DNA of 64,000 nt from an uncultured cyanobacterium (GCA_903823115.1 CAIJRN010000009.1:1-64000), one strand, 5' to 3'. Positions 52,942 through 63,832 are shown, counted from the stretch's first letter. The notes: generated from the letters alone by a model not told the origin. Made by a program: numbers and translations.

Positions 52942-54668
52942 CGCTCATCACGGATGCGCTGCCGCTCTTCGGCCTGGCGCTGGGACTGCTGTTGGCGCTG
53001 CTCGCGGTCGGCAGCCTGCTGGGCAAGTTCCTGGGCATGCACCGCTGGGGGATTCCCGAGGCCCTGCTGGCCGGCTCGCTGGGGTTGTTGATCGCCCCCA
53101 GCGGTGCTCTGCCGCTGATCCCGCCTGCCGTGATCCACCTCTGGGACCAGCTGCCCCTGATCCTGCTGACCCTGGTGTTCGCCACCCTGTTGCTGGGCAA
53201 ACCCCTGCCGGCGCCTGGCGGACTGTGGCGCCCCCTCTCGGCCCAGGTGCTGATGGCCCTCACCCTGGCCTTCGGTCAGTACATGGTGGCCGGACTGGCG
53301 GTGATGCTGGTGCTGCAGCCGCTCGTCGGGGCCCCGGCGGTCATGGCCTGCCTGATCGAGGTGGCCTTTGAAGGGGGCCATGGTTCGGCCGCTGCCATGG
53401 GGCCCACCTATGCGCGCCTGGGCCTGGAGAGCGGCGAGGCGCTGGGTCTGGCCATGGCCACAGTGGGTTTGCTGGCCTCGACGTTGGTGGGGGGACTGGT
53501 GGTGGTGCTGGCCCGGCGCCGGCGCTGGCTGCTCAGTGATCGCCTGGCCGAAGAAGAACCTGGCGTCTCCCTGCAGCCCGTTGCCGCGGTGCCTGCTGCG
53601 CAGGCCACCACTGGGCAGGCGAACTCAGCGCAGGCCATCGCTTCCCCTCCAGCGTTGGGTGGGCAACCGCCAGAGCTGGCTTCCCAGCCCCTGACTCCTG
53701 AACCAACGACGTTGTCGGCAGGGATTGCAGCAACCCAGATGGGGCCAGCCCAGGCTGCGCCTGCACCAGGCTCAACGCCGGAAGCAGTGCCAGCTCGGCA
53801 ACCCCTGGTCACCCAGAAACAGGCTCCGCAGCAACGGGCCTCTCAACAACCGCGCTCTCAACAACTGCCTTCGCGATCCGAACTCGCGACACAGCAGTTT
53901 TCGCCAACCGCAACTTCGCCAACAGAGCCTTTTTCAACAGGAGCTGCAGCGCCGGCAACGATCGCCATGGCGGCAGCGCCGGCACCGATTTCCCTCGTGG
54001 CAGCGAACCTGGCCCTGACCGGGGTGGCCGTGGTCATCGGCTGGGGGATGTTGGAGGGCTTGCGCCATCTGGCGGGCAGCCTGGGGGGAGGCTTTGCGAT
54101 GGTCATTGAAGTTCTGCCGGTCTTTCCCCTGGCTCTGGTGGGTTCCCTGCTGGTGAGGCTGGTGCTGGAGCGCAGCGGCCAGGCCCATTGGGCCTCGGCT
54201 CCGGTGCAGAACCGGATCGGCACGATTTCAGCCGATCTGCTGATCACGGCGGCCACGGCCTGTCTCGATCTGTCGCTGCTGGCCAAGGACTGGTTGCCGT
54301 TGACGGTGCTGGCCGTGGTGGGCCTGATCTGGAACCTGGCGGTGTTGCTGCTGCTGGCGCCGCGCATCCTGCCGGCCAGCTGGTTCGAGCGGGGTCTGAT
54401 CGAGTTCGGACAAGCCACTGGTGTGGCCGCCAGCGGACTGCTGCTGCTCAACATGGTGGATCCCGACGATCGCAATGGCACCCTGACGCCGTTCTCGATC
54501 AAGCAGTTGATCCTGCAACCCCTGCTGGCCGGCGGCGTGATCACGGTGGTGGCTCCACTGGCGGTGGACAGCTGGGGATTGCCGACCTGGACCGCCTTCT
54601 GCCTGGCCTTGGTGGTGCTCTGGATCAGCCTCGGTCTGTGGTTGGCCGGACGTCGGGCCGTCGGCTGA
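52935..54668 (+). CDS. GltS-like sodium/glutamate symporter with disordered central insert
   Basis: 577 residues. Two hydrophobic halves with GltS-type features: GVLADAL-like N-terminus, FGQYMVAGLAVMLVLQPLVG, CLIEVAFEGGHGSAAAMGPTYA (the conserved GGHG motif) and in the second half FGQATGVAASGLLLLNMVDPDD. The halves are separated by about 150 residues rich in Gln, Pro, Ala and Thr (residues about 210-355), far longer than in classical GltS. Probably an Na+-coupled glutamate or related carrier. The ATG overlaps the peptidase stop. Confidence 0.8.
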   Translation: MLTLITDALPLFGLALGLLLALLAVGSLLGKFLGMHRWGIPEALLAGSLGLLIAPSGALPLIPPAVIHLWDQLPLILLTLVFATLLLGKPLPAPGGLWRPLSAQVLMALTLAFGQYMVAGLAVMLVLQPLVGAPAVMACLIEVAFEGGHGSAAAMGPTYARLGLESGEALGLAMATVGLLASTLVGGLVVVLARRRRWLLSDRLAEEEPGVSLQPVAAVPAAQATTGQANSAQAIASPPALGGQPPELASQPLTPEPTTLSAGIAATQMGPAQAAPAPGSTPEAVPARQPLVTQKQAPQQRASQQPRSQQLPSRSELATQQFSPTATSPTEPFSTGAAAPATIAMAAAPAPISLVAANLALTGVAVVIGWGMLEGLRHLAGSLGGGFAMVIEVLPVFPLALVGSLLVRLVLERSGQAHWASAPVQNRIGTISADLLITAATACLDLSLLAKDWLPLTVLAVVGLIWNLAVLLLLAPRILPASWFERGLIEFGQATGVAASGLLLLNMVDPDDRNGTLTPFSIKQLILQPLLAGGVITVVAPLAVDSWGLPTWTAFCLALVVLWISLGLWLAGRRAVG

Positions 54669-54772
54669 GGCCGGCAACAGCTCGCTCCCCGTCGGGGATG
54701 ACCCCAACGTTCTCCATGGCACCGTGGTGAATGGGAACTAGTTGTTCATACCCGCAGATCTTGCCTTCCCGG

Positions 54773-55918
54773 TCACGGGGTGTTCCAGACGAAGCGGCTG
54801 CTGGCGGCGTAGTTCCAGACGAAGACCACGATGATTCCCGCTAACTGGGCCCAGAGACTGTCGCGAGCCACGTTCTCGTAGAAGGCAATGGCCAGCCCTA
54901 CATTGGCCAGAGCCGGCAATGACGATACCAGGAGGAACTTGAGCAGGCCTCTGAGTAGTGCAAAGCCGCGCAGGCGGGCGAAGCGGAATGTCAGGACATT
55001 GTTGATCAGATAGTTCGAGGTGGCGGCTGCCACCACGGCAAAGGGCAAGGCCCGCTCAAAGTTGATGCCCCCCAAGCCGGTGAGCAGCTGACACAACAAG
55101 ACCTGCACCAACACCCCGGTGGAGCCCACCAAGCCAAAACTGATGGCGCGGCGGGGCAAGATCCGAAAGGACAGACTGTGGAGAATTGAAATCAGGAAAT
55201 CCCAGACGATGGCCAGATCAAGCTTCGAGCGGCCATGGATGCGAGGTTGGAAGGAGAGCGGTATTTCCGCAACCCGAAGCCGCCCTTTGCTGACGGCCAG
55301 TAACTCATACAGAAATTTAAAGCCATTCACATCCACTGCTCTGAGCAGTGGAATGGCTTCGTCCAGCCGCAGGGCAAAGAAGCCACTCATGTAATCGGTG
55401 AGGGAGTCATAGGCCCTCGACAAGCTGAAACGAGCGCAGCGATTGGCCCAGCTGGATCCCTGTTCCCGGCGGCCACTGAGTCCGAGGATCTCGGCCTGGG
55501 CATGGAAGCGGCTGCCGATCACCAGATCCAGCTCCTGCTGCTGCAATGTTTCGATCGCCCGCAGCACTGAGGCCGGCTCATGTTGCCCATCGCTGTCCAT
55601 CACGACAGCCACATCGCCTGTGGCATCCAGCAGCCCTTCTTTGATGGCGCTCGCCAGTCCGGCACGCCCCACACGGCGAATCAGGCGCAGGCTCGGCTCG
55701 TGATGGGCTAGTTGCCGAACCAATTCGGCAGTGCCGTCAGCAGAGTCATCGTCAACCACCAGGATTTCCAGGTCGACGTGCTGTTTGAGCAGCAGCAGCT
55801 TGGCCAACAACGGCTCGATGTTGTAACGCTCGTTGTAAGTTGGCAGCACGATTGAGACCCGCAAGGCAGGAGCGGATGCAGAGGCGGCTTTGCCATCGGT
55901 CTCCAGAGCCATCAACAT
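54773..55918 (-). CDS. GT2 glycosyltransferase fused to GtrA-like membrane domain
   Basis: 381 residues from the ATG at 55918 (GTG at 55945 possible). The DPM1-type GT-A domain has VSIVLPTYNERYNIEPLL, VVDDDSADGTAE, the DSDGQHEP metal motif and FALRLDEAIPLLRAVDVNGFKFLYEL. The C-terminal 130 residues carry four hydrophobic helices of GtrA type (FGLVGSTGVLVQVLLCQLL, NYLINNVLTFRF, RFVWN). Such proteins make a polyprenyl-phosphate-linked sugar and help flip it across the membrane for surface glycans. It begins a variable region. Confidence 0.92.
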   Translation of the reverse strand: MLMALETDGKAASASAPALRVSIVLPTYNERYNIEPLLAKLLLLKQHVDLEILVVDDDSADGTAELVRQLAHHEPSLRLIRRVGRAGLASAIKEGLLDATGDVAVVMDSDGQHEPASVLRAIETLQQQELDLVIGSRFHAQAEILGLSGRREQGSSWANRCARFSLSRAYDSLTDYMSGFFALRLDEAIPLLRAVDVNGFKFLYELLAVSKGRLRVAEIPLSFQPRIHGRSKLDLAIVWDFLISILHSLSFRILPRRAISFGLVGSTGVLVQVLLCQLLTGLGGINFERALPFAVVAAATSNYLINNVLTFRFARLRGFALLRGLLKFLLVSSLPALANVGLAIAFYENVARDSLWAQLAGIIVVFVWNYAASSRFVWNTP

Positions 55919-56309
55919 CTCAACAACAGCAATATCAGTGTACACTGGCAGCCTGGAGATTGAATCGCAAAAGCAAGTGAAAATCTACTGCTTTGCAGCT
56001 TCAGGACATCCAGAAGCTTCAGCGGCTTGTCTGATCAAGTGGCCCCAGGCACGGCTATCGCAATTCCACTTGAAGCGTGAAACCAGTTGAGAGTGGCAGC
56101 CATGATTTTTCGAGGTGCGTATCGCTCCGGCTCCGAGTCAAGAGTGGTCGGGCTCGACGAGTTGAATGCCTCGGCAAGTTAATCGTAGGATTGCCTGGTG
56201 AATCAATAGCCATAAACCAGCTAGTTCCCATGGGTCTGTTTCGTGTATCCGTTCAGAGATCAGGAGGGTAGACGCAAACATTGGCCCTGTTGAGCCCTTG
56301 ATATCAGCA
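55919..56309. other. non-coding stretch before IS remnant
   Basis: 391 nt between the glycosyltransferase start and the decayed transposase. It holds no supported ORF and is AT-richer than surrounding genes. It probably holds the glycosyltransferase promoter and decayed DNA. Confidence 0.35.
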
Positions 56310-56760
56310 TGAATACCGATTGCCTCTCAGGCTGAGATCGCCTGCTATGACAACCCCATCGGCCGAGATTTCAGAAGCGGATTGGCAGGCGACTTCAGCC
56401 ACCGTCAGAGCATTGAGGCCAACGCCAGTCGCTCACCAAACCAACTGCTTGCGGATGCGGGCTACTGCCATGAAGGGACCATCAAGAGCTGTGCGCAGCG
56501 ATGCATCGTTTTCTAGATCGCGACCGGTCGCGTGCTTCACGCTCAGCCGCCACTTTTGGGGGGCCTGATCTCCAGGAATCTCGGTACCAGCGGCCGCTGC
56601 TTCAAGCTGCGCTGCAAAGCAGGCAGGGCGATCTATGCCAGGCCCAAAACGATCGTCATGCCAGTGGTTTGGCCAGAGCAAGGAGGCCAGAGGCCTGGGA
56701 GCAGGGCCCAGGCAACGACCTCAGAAAGCGGAGCAGAGGCGATTTCAGAAGTGTAGGTTT
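56310..56760 (+). pseudogene. decayed IS1182-like transposase fragment
   Basis: One reading frame (codons starting at 56445) gives IEANASRSPNQLLADAGYCH and EGTIK, then an in-frame TAG at 56514, then IATGR, and later KAGRAIYARPKTIV. These match the IEANxGRxPxQLLADAGY, YIATGRxKHG and KAGRAIYARRKTIVEPVFGQI blocks of IS1182-family DDE transposases. The VEPVFGQ block is degraded to VMPVVWP and the end is out of frame. The 5' half and terminal repeats are missing, so it is a relic, not mobile. Confidence 0.75.
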
Positions 56761-57069
56761 TGGCCAGTTTGCTCCAGCACCACCCCAAGACCACAGGAGT
56801 TTTAGGGCCTGGTGGGCTGAGTGTGGTCTACGGGCAACATGCCCGTAGACAGCTACAAGCCAAAAAGTAGTGTAGCTTTGTGGCATTGTACCAACTTTTG
56901 CGTTATATGCCTTTGCGAAATCAGCGAGATCAACTATCCGCGACCGTATGCATGCGCTATTGCTGCTGAAACTAAATCTTGGGCGGGAAGTTGGTCAGAC
57001 CCCCGGCGGCAGACCAGGTACCCCTTGTAAGGTTATGTGGCATAATGTGAAGCGAATCTCATTGTCAGA

Positions 57070-57861
57070 ATGCAGCACCAGCTATCAGCTCACAAGGCAT
57101 TGTCCCGATACATCGCTTTCACAGGCAAAGAGATTCTTGAAATAGGTGGTGCTCAGTCTTGCGAGTCTGCCTATCCATTTCTCTCTGATGGTGCATCACG
57201 CGCTGTGGTCACGGGTCTCGATCATATCTCTCACGAGAAAGTTGACTCAGATCATGATCTTGTGGTAATGCGTGCTGACGCCCTGAATCTAGATAGCATC
57301 TTCGGGCCTTGCAGCTTCGACGTCGTTTATGGCCTTTCAATTGTTGAGCATATAGTAAATCCTGATAGGTTTCTCTCACAGGTGCATGCTGTTTTGAAGC
57401 CTGGTGGCGTCGCCTATTTTGAAGGTAATCCAATATGGTCTTCTCCCAAGGGGCATCACTTATGGGTAGCCACGTGGGGGGGAGCCTATCAACATAAGGC
57501 AACTTCAAATTATCTGTTCAGTGAGTTCCAGGGTGAAATATCTACCAACCCATTGCCTGACTGGTCCCACCTTCTGATGACACCAGATGAGATGGGAACT
57601 TACCTCACTGAATTGTCTTTACCATTAACGGATGTTGATTGCATTCTGGAATGGGTATTTCACAACGAGGAACTTAATAGGCTTGACATGAGTAGTATCG
57701 CAAGGGGCTATTCCAGCTCACCACTTAATGTCTTAGAGGCCAATACCTTGCGTGTCGAGGTGCCAGCGTTAACTTTAGAGGCTCTGCGAGCGAAATGTGG
57801 CGGTGGGGTCGATTATGGTGTCTATGGCGTATCCTATGTGCTCACCAAGTCACCTTCCTGA
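57070..57861 (+). CDS. class I SAM-dependent methyltransferase
   Basis: 263 residues. The glycine motif reads ILEIGGAQSCESAYP; FDVVYGLSIVEHIVNPDRFL and VHAVLKPGGVAYFEGNP are motifs II/III of UbiE/Methyltransf_11-type enzymes. The substrate is unknown; the setting suggests sugar or surface-glycan methylation. The gene is clearly AT-richer than neighbours (28 of 60 G+C in the line at 57241 against 42 of 60 at 59461 in rfbB), and sits after the IS relic, both signs of transfer. Confidence 0.85.
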   Translation: MQHQLSAHKALSRYIAFTGKEILEIGGAQSCESAYPFLSDGASRAVVTGLDHISHEKVDSDHDLVVMRADALNLDSIFGPCSFDVVYGLSIVEHIVNPDRFLSQVHAVLKPGGVAYFEGNPIWSSPKGHHLWVATWGGAYQHKATSNYLFSEFQGEISTNPLPDWSHLLMTPDEMGTYLTELSLPLTDVDCILEWVFHNEELNRLDMSSIARGYSSSPLNVLEANTLRVEVPALTLEALRAKCGGGVDYGVYGVSYVLTKSPS

Positions 57862-58682
57862 GCTTGGTGAAATTTCGCCTTGAGCCCTATATATCAGCGG
57901 CCGGTAAATTGCACTATCCCAGCTAATTTCTAGCTGGCTTTGTTCTTGGCTTTGATCGAAGGCCGACTTCCTGTCCGGGTCATAGGTCCAGTGCCAGCGC
58001 AATAGCGATATTTCGCAGATCATTATAAATATTGATTTTTTGACTTTTTAAAAATAGCCAATATCCAAGAATTTCTTGAAATTTCTTGTAAATCTACCCA
58101 GGTTCGGGGCAGAGGTTTCAGGTGCCGCTGCCCCTCTTGGGCTGGGCTTTCCTGGCTACGAGCAGACCTGTGCCTGATCTCAGCCGAAGACTGAGCGGGA
58201 TGCTTCCTCAATAACAGAAACCCGTCGTCTGCGATTCCTCAATTCGACGGCGGCCCCACTTCCCTGGGATGTGCTTCTGGGACTAATCTCGCCCGCTCAT
58301 GACAAATCATCCATCAAGGGAGGTAGTCCGCCGATTCCTTTTGGAGGTATTGCTGCGAGTCCAGCTTCTCCGGTATTGATCCATGCTCTTGGATCCATTG
58401 ATGGAGGGCATGCTGATCGATACGCCCAGCCTCAGCAGGGTTGCCAGAATCGAGATGCTGGAAGCACGGATCTCAGCTGAAATCACAATCCTGATCTTCT
58501 GCCATCACCTTGGCATACACTATATCACCGAGCAGATTCTTGATGATGAGGCATCCGGCGTAAAAATGTTTCCCCGTTTTCTGCGCTCCAAGCCTTGCTG
58601 TCGATGCGCATTGCCGCCTGAGCCCTGCTTGTTCAGGCCGCTCTGGGGTCACGGGTAACCTGGCTTCAGCTGTTTTCAACCG
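57862..58682. other. gene-poor stretch before rfbB
   Basis: 821 nt with no gene I can support. It includes an AT-rich core at about 58020-58100 with a TTTTT-rich tract and repeated AATTTCTTG units (about 58068-58090). Open frames of 60-90 codons at 58023, 58271 and 58383 have no family features. Probably decayed or regulatory DNA. Confidence 0.4.
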
Positions 58683-59771
58683 ATGGACGCCTTGCTGGAC
58701 GGTCGCCGCCGGATTCTGGTGACTGGAGGGGCAGGCTTCATCGGCGGGGCCGTGGTGCGGCGCTTGCTGCGTGACAGCGAAGCCACGGTGTTCAATCTTG
58801 ACAAACTTGGCTACGCCAGTGACCTCACCAGCATCGAGGCCGTGCTGGCCGAGCTGGGAGCGGCAGCTGATGGTCCTGCTGGTCCCCGCCACCAGCTGCT
58901 CCAGGCTGATCTCTGCGATGCCGCCGCCACAAACGCTGCCGTTGCGGCGGCCGATCCCGACCTGATTTTGCATCTGGCTGCTGAAAGCCATGTGGATCGC
59001 TCGATCCAGGGGCCGGCTGCCTTCGTGCAGAGCAACGTGCTGGGCACCTTTTATCTGCTGGAGGCGGCGCGCAGCCATTGGCAAGGCCTCAAGGGTGAGC
59101 GCCATTCGGCGTTCCGCTTTCATCACATCAGCACCGATGAGGTGTTCGGCTCCCTTGGACCCAGCGGCCGGTTCTCGGAAGCGACCCCCTACGACCCCCG
59201 CAGCCCCTATTCGGCCAGCAAGGCCGGCAGTGATCACCTGGTCAACGCCTGGCACCACACCTATGGGCTGCCGGTCGTGCTCACCAACTGCAGCAACAAC
59301 TACGGACCCTGGCAGTTTCCCGAGAAGCTGATTCCGGTGGTGATCCTCAAGGCCATGGCCGGTGAGCCGATCCCCCTCTATGGCGATGGGGCCAATGTCC
59401 GCGACTGGCTGTTTGTCGAAGACCATGTCGATGCGTTGCTGCTGGCGGCCTGCCGTGGCCGCCTTGGCGCCAGTTACTGCGTCGGCGGGCACGGTGAGAG
59501 GCCGAACCGTGAGGTGGTCGAGGCCATCTGTCGCCTCCTCGATGAGCTCAGGCCCGCAGGGGCTCCCCATGGCCGTCTGATCACGCGCGTCACCGATCGC
59601 CTCGGCCACGACCGCCGCTATGCCATTGATCCCAGTCGGATCAGCCAGGAGTTGGGCTGGCAGCCCCGTCAGGGTTTCGAGGCCGGCCTGGCCCTGACCG
59701 TGCGCTGGTACCTGCAGCAGAGCGGCTGGTGTGAGCGGATGGCCCAACGGCTGGCGATGCAAGAACCATGA
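58683..59771 (+). CDS. rfbB: dTDP-glucose 4,6-dehydratase
   Basis: 362 residues. Makes dTDP-4-keto-6-deoxyglucose, a precursor of rhamnose and other deoxysugars. NAD-binding VTGGAGFIGGAVVRRLL, LHLAAESHVDRSI, HHISTDEVFGSL and catalytic YSASKAGSDHL are present; NYGPWQFPEKLIPVVI and YGDGANVRDWLFVEDHVDAL are RfbB-specific. There is no rfbA/C/D beside it, so the other steps are encoded elsewhere. It supports the polysaccharide role of this region. Confidence 0.95.
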   Translation: MDALLDGRRRILVTGGAGFIGGAVVRRLLRDSEATVFNLDKLGYASDLTSIEAVLAELGAAADGPAGPRHQLLQADLCDAAATNAAVAAADPDLILHLAAESHVDRSIQGPAAFVQSNVLGTFYLLEAARSHWQGLKGERHSAFRFHHISTDEVFGSLGPSGRFSEATPYDPRSPYSASKAGSDHLVNAWHHTYGLPVVLTNCSNNYGPWQFPEKLIPVVILKAMAGEPIPLYGDGANVRDWLFVEDHVDALLLAACRGRLGASYCVGGHGERPNREVVEAICRLLDELRPAGAPHGRLITRVTDRLGHDRRYAIDPSRISQELGWQPRQGFEAGLALTVRWYLQQSGWCERMAQRLAMQEP

Positions 59772-60061
59772 GGTGGGAACGCTTCGAGGCCGAAGCGGTC
59801 GGAGCTCAGGACGGGGCGTTGATCGGCCGATGCCTCTCCCCTCAGCTGATCAACGGCGATAGATTCCCCATAAGCAATGGGAGTGGAGGACGAGCGATGG
59901 CCGGCGATACCTCCCCTTCCTTCGGTCGCAGAAGTTCCTTGCGCTCTTTCAGAAGCCTCGATCCTTCCGGAATCGCTGCTCCGATCAGATCCTTGGCCAT
60001 CACTGCATCGGGCGGATCGAGCCAGAGCAGGCCTTCAGGCCCTCAGGGCTTTCCCCTCACG

Positions 60062-61195
60062 ATGCTCCGCAATCCCCAGGTCTTTCAGTCCAGCCGCCTG
60101 CTGCGCCTCCTGCGGGCAGGGCTGGTGCCCCTGATCTGCGCCCTCGACACCGTGGGTCTGGGCAGCGCTGTGCAGGCCGCCAACCCTCCGGCCTCGCCTC
60201 AGTGGAACCGGGTCACGCCAAGCACGGTGGCGTTGACCAGTCCCGTCTGGAATGCAGCTCCCCCCTTGCAGAACGAATCGGGTTGGCAGGTGATCGATAC
60301 CTCTGGCGGGGTGCCCTCCACCTGGCAGCCCGGCCCCGCCGATGTGGCCCGTCCACCCGTGGCGGCAGCTGTTCAGGTGCGCAGCGTCGGTCGGGGCTTC
60401 ACCGTCAACGGCAATCCCTACCCCGATATCAGCCTCAAGCTGCCCAATGCCTTTGCGATGGATCAACAGTTCACCTTCTCAGGCCAGTTGGCTGGCACCA
60501 GCCGTACCCGCACCTGCAAGGTGGGTGGAAGCACTAGCTGGAGCGATTGCGCCGACGGTGAATTGTTCCTGGAGCTCACCCCGCTCAAGGGTAAGAACGC
60601 CAGCCTGGGCATCAACTGGACCCTTCAGAGCCTGAGCAATCGCAACACCAGCTTCGGATCCGCCCAGAGCCTGGGCTTCAAGGGGGCTTTGAATCTCACC
60701 CCCACTCTGGGCCTGGCCTTTGGGGGTGAACAGATCATCCAGTTCGATAACAATACCGACCTCGGTCGCAACTATTATCTGCTGCTCTCCCAGGCTGTTC
60801 CCCTCTCCAGAGGCGAGAAGCCCGCCATGTTGGTGGCTACAGCTGGGGTCGGTTCTGATTTCTTCGGCTACGGCGGTAACGGCGTGCTGGGCAGCACCAA
60901 CTGCATCGGCGGTGGCAACATCAGCAGCAACAACTATCCCAAGGGCACGGATTGTTATTGGGGTCCTGTTGGCGCGGTCAGTGTCGCGATCAACGATCGC
61001 CTCTCGATCGGCGCTGAATGGTTCGGTTACGGCATCGGTGCCGGCATCTCGCTGCGGCCTTTCAGTGATCTGCCCCTGACGGCCTCGATCTACGCCATTG
61101 ATTTTCTGGGCAACACCCCCTCCTACATTCAGGACACCTGCACCACCGATCCCTGCGAGACGCGCTACTACGGTCGCCTGACCTATTCCTTCTGA
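60062..61195 (+). CDS. exported beta-rich (outer-membrane-like) protein, hypothetical
   Basis: 377 residues from the ATG at 60062. A signal peptide ([27 protein letters not shown]) precedes a Pro/Thr-rich linker and then alternating strands ([44 protein letters not shown]), ending in [10 protein letters not shown]-terminal Phe after a final amphipathic strand is the usual insertion signal of outer-membrane barrels. Four Cys form two likely disulphides. Family not recognised. The frame is open back to 59768 but the earlier part is low-quality. Confidence 0.7.
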   Translation: MLRNPQVFQSSRLLRLLRAGLVPLICALDTVGLGSAVQAANPPASPQWNRVTPSTVALTSPVWNAAPPLQNESGWQVIDTSGGVPSTWQPGPADVARPPVAAAVQVRSVGRGFTVNGNPYPDISLKLPNAFAMDQQFTFSGQLAGTSRTRTCKVGGSTSWSDCADGELFLELTPLKGKNASLGINWTLQSLSNRNTSFGSAQSLGFKGALNLTPTLGLAFGGEQIIQFDNNTDLGRNYYLLLSQAVPLSRGEKPAMLVATAGVGSDFFGYGGNGVLGSTNCIGGGNISSNNYPKGTDCYWGPVGAVSVAINDRLSIGAEWFGYGIGAGISLRPFSDLPLTASIYAIDFLGNTPSYIQDTCTTDPCETRYYGRLTYSF

Positions 61196-61223
61196 TCGAC
61201 GTCCCACTGAACGGTCCGGCCCT

Positions 61224-62765
61224 GTGACCCTGAGGCTCACCAACACGCTCAGCCGCGCCAAGGAGCTGTTCACACCCCTGATTGACCGGCGTGTCTCCAT
61301 CTACTGCTGCGGGGTCACGGTCTACGACCTCTGCCATCTGGGCCATGCCCGCAGCTACATCGTCTGGGACGTGCTGCGCCGTTACCTGAGCTGGCCTGGC
61401 CAGATCGGTGGTGCCTACGCGGTGACTTTCGTGCAGAACTTCACCGACATCGACGACAAGATCCTCAACCGCGCCGCCGAGCAGGGCCTGGCGATGGAGG
61501 AGGTGAGTGAACGCAACATCGACGCCTATTTTCAGGACATGGATGCTCTCAACATCCAGCGGGCCGATTCGATGCCAAGGGCCACCGCCTGCCTCGACAG
61601 TATTCGTGCCTTGATCGCTGAATTGGAACACAAGGGGGCCGCCTATTCCGCCGATGGGGACGTCTATTTCTCGGTGATGAAACAGGCGGGCTATGGCAAA
61701 CTGTCTGGCCGCGATCTCAGCGAGCAGCAGGAAGGCGCCAGCGGGCGCACCAGCGGAGCAGAGGATGCGCGCAAGCACCATCCCTTTGATTTCGCCCTCT
61801 GGAAGGGGGCCAAGCTCGGTGAACCGAGTTTCCCCTCCCCCTGGGGGCCAGGCCGTCCCGGCTGGCACATTGAATGTTCGGCGATGGTGCGCCAGGAACT
61901 CGGCGACACGATCGACATCCACCTCGGCGGTGCCGATCTGATCTTTCCTCACCATGAGAACGAGATCGCCCAGTCCGAGGCCGCCAGCGGCAAGCCCCTG
62001 GCTCGCTATTGGCTGCACAACGGCATGGTCAATGTCGGTGGCGAAAAGATGTCGAAATCCCTCGGCAACTTCACCACGATCCGGGCCTTGCTCGGCAGCG
62101 GCGTCAGTCCGATGACCCTGCGGCTGTTCGTGCTGCAGGCTCACTACCGCAAGCCCCTGGACTTCACCCTGGAGGGACTGGAGGCCGCCGCCAGCGGCTG
62201 GAAAGGGCTGGCTGGGGCTCTGGACGTCGGCAGGAAACACCAGGAACTGCTGGGTTGGCGCTCAAGTCCGCCTGACCCCGCTTCCCCCCCATCGGAGGCA
62301 CTCAGGCCGCTCCGCGATCGCTTCCGGGACGCCATGGATGACGATCTCAACACTGCCGTCGCCCTGGGGGAGCTGTTCGAGCTGGCCCGGCCGCTGCGGG
62401 CCCTGGCCAATCGTCTGCGCATCGGCGAGCTGCCCAGCGAGGCGGATCGGGCCCTCGAGAGTCGCTGGCAACTGCTGGTGCAGCTGGCGGGGGTCCTGGG
62501 GCTGGAGCCGGATCGGCAGCAGGGCGGCTCAGGCCAGGAATCCGGCGGCGGTGGCGAGCTGCCGGCCCTGGTTGAGGGAACGAGCAGGGCCGCCGCTCCA
62601 GCCGGACTCGGCGATGCCGCGATCGAAGCGCTGGTGGAGCAGCGCAAGGCCGCCAAGGCGGCGCGTGATTTCGCCAGCGCTGATCGCCTGCGCGATCAGC
62701 TGAAGGACCAGGGCATCGAACTGGTGGATAAACCGGGTGGCGTCACGGTCTGGCTGCGGGGGTGA
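61224..62765 (+). CDS. cysS: cysteinyl-tRNA synthetase
   Basis: 513 residues from GTG. Class I synthetase: [19 protein letters not shown] (zinc Cys and HIGH-like HLGH), [25 protein letters not shown] and [20 protein letters not shown] (zinc site), and MSKSLGN (KMSKS). A C-terminal DALR-type anticodon region with [14 protein letters not shown] ends the protein. A Gly/Ser-rich insert ([15 protein letters not shown]) sits before the last helix. It overlaps the next gene start by 4 nt. Confidence 0.97.
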   Translation: MTLRLTNTLSRAKELFTPLIDRRVSIYCCGVTVYDLCHLGHARSYIVWDVLRRYLSWPGQIGGAYAVTFVQNFTDIDDKILNRAAEQGLAMEEVSERNIDAYFQDMDALNIQRADSMPRATACLDSIRALIAELEHKGAAYSADGDVYFSVMKQAGYGKLSGRDLSEQQEGASGRTSGAEDARKHHPFDFALWKGAKLGEPSFPSPWGPGRPGWHIECSAMVRQELGDTIDIHLGGADLIFPHHENEIAQSEAASGKPLARYWLHNGMVNVGGEKMSKSLGNFTTIRALLGSGVSPMTLRLFVLQAHYRKPLDFTLEGLEAAASGWKGLAGALDVGRKHQELLGWRSSPPDPASPPSEALRPLRDRFRDAMDDDLNTAVALGELFELARPLRALANRLRIGELPSEADRALESRWQLLVQLAGVLGLEPDRQQGGSGQESGGGGELPALVEGTSRAAAPAGLGDAAIEALVEQRKAAKAARDFASADRLRDQLKDQGIELVDKPGGVTVWLRG

Positions 62766-63802
62766 GCCCGGTCGTCACACCTCTGCAGGCCACCGGCTTC
62801 CTGTTGGCCAGCTACGCGGTGATCGGCAACGATGCCCTGCAGACCCTGGGCCCGTTTCTGGCCGCCAACCGGGGCCGTGTACCCCGGTTCTGGCAGGCGC
62901 TGTTTCTGGCCGCCGTGCTGGTGGCGGTGTTGCTGCTGGGCTGGCTGCTTGGTGAGGGCGATCCAGCCTGGGGCCGGCTGGAGAGCTTTGCCCTGCCCGA
63001 GCGCTTCGGCTGGCCCGACCTGATCCCTGCCCTGGCGGTGCTGGCGCTCACCAAGTGGGGGGCGCCGGTGAGCACGTCCTTTCTGGTGCTCACGGCCTTC
63101 TCGCCGGCCAATCTGCCCGCCCTGCTGCTGCATTCACTGCTGGGTTACGCCATCGCCCTGGTGCTGGGGATGGCGATCTACGCCCTGGTCCCGGCGGCGA
63201 TCGTGGTCCTGGCCGCCATCGTCAACCCTGGTAACAGCTCAGGCCTTGGTCAGACGTCAACGGCAGGGCCGGCCCCAGCCGCAGAACAGGCTGACCCAGG
63301 CCACGAGATGGCTGGCCAGCGTTTCTGGTTGGTGATGCAGTGGGTCGCCACGGGCTGGCTCTGGAGCCAGTGGTTGATTCAGGATCTGGCCAACCTCTAC
63401 ATCTATCTGCCGCGACGGATCACAGGCCCGGAGCTGGCGGCCTCGCTGGCGGTGCTCTGTCTTGGGGTGTGCCTGCTGACGGCGGAGGGTGGTGGCCCGA
63501 TTCAGCGTCTGTTCAGCAGCAAGAGTGGCAGCGAGGATCCCCGCGCCACGGCGCTCGTTTCAGCTCTCTACGGGCTGATCCTGTTCAGCCTCGGCCGTTG
63601 GAGCTCCCTGCCCCTGAGCACCACCTGGGTGTTCCTGGGTTTGCTGGCTGGCCGCGAGCTGGCTTTGGCCTGGCAGGGCCGTCGCTGTGGGGAGACACCA
63701 TTGGCCGTCAGCCTCGGAACGGATCTGTTCAAGGCCGGTTTGGGCCTGGCGGTCAGCCTGGCGGTGGCCCTGATGGTGCCCTGGCTCAAGGCGATCCGCT
63801 GA
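62762..63802 (+). CDS. PiT-like multi-pass membrane protein
   Basis: 346 residues, about nine hydrophobic helices in two related halves. The first half has [20 protein letters not shown] and [14 protein letters not shown]; the second has [14 protein letters not shown] and [18 protein letters not shown]. The GNDA..G and P-S-T-S/T pairs resemble the duplicated signature of phosphate (PiT) transporters (GANDxANxxG, PVSTT), so a related anion carrier is likely. The substrate is not established. GTG start overlaps the cysS stop (GTGA). Confidence 0.65.
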   Translation: MSPVVTPLQATGFLLASYAVIGNDALQTLGPFLAANRGRVPRFWQALFLAAVLVAVLLLGWLLGEGDPAWGRLESFALPERFGWPDLIPALAVLALTKWGAPVSTSFLVLTAFSPANLPALLLHSLLGYAIALVLGMAIYALVPAAIVVLAAIVNPGNSSGLGQTSTAGPAPAAEQADPGHEMAGQRFWLVMQWVATGWLWSQWLIQDLANLYIYLPRRITGPELAASLAVLCLGVCLLTAEGGGPIQRLFSSKSGSEDPRATALVSALYGLILFSLGRWSSLPLSTTWVFLGLLAGRELALAWQGRRCGETPLAVSLGTDLFKAGLGLAVSLAVALMVPWLKAIR

Positions 63803-63832
63803 GGTCTCCGTCAGGCCGGCGGCGGCCCGCCG

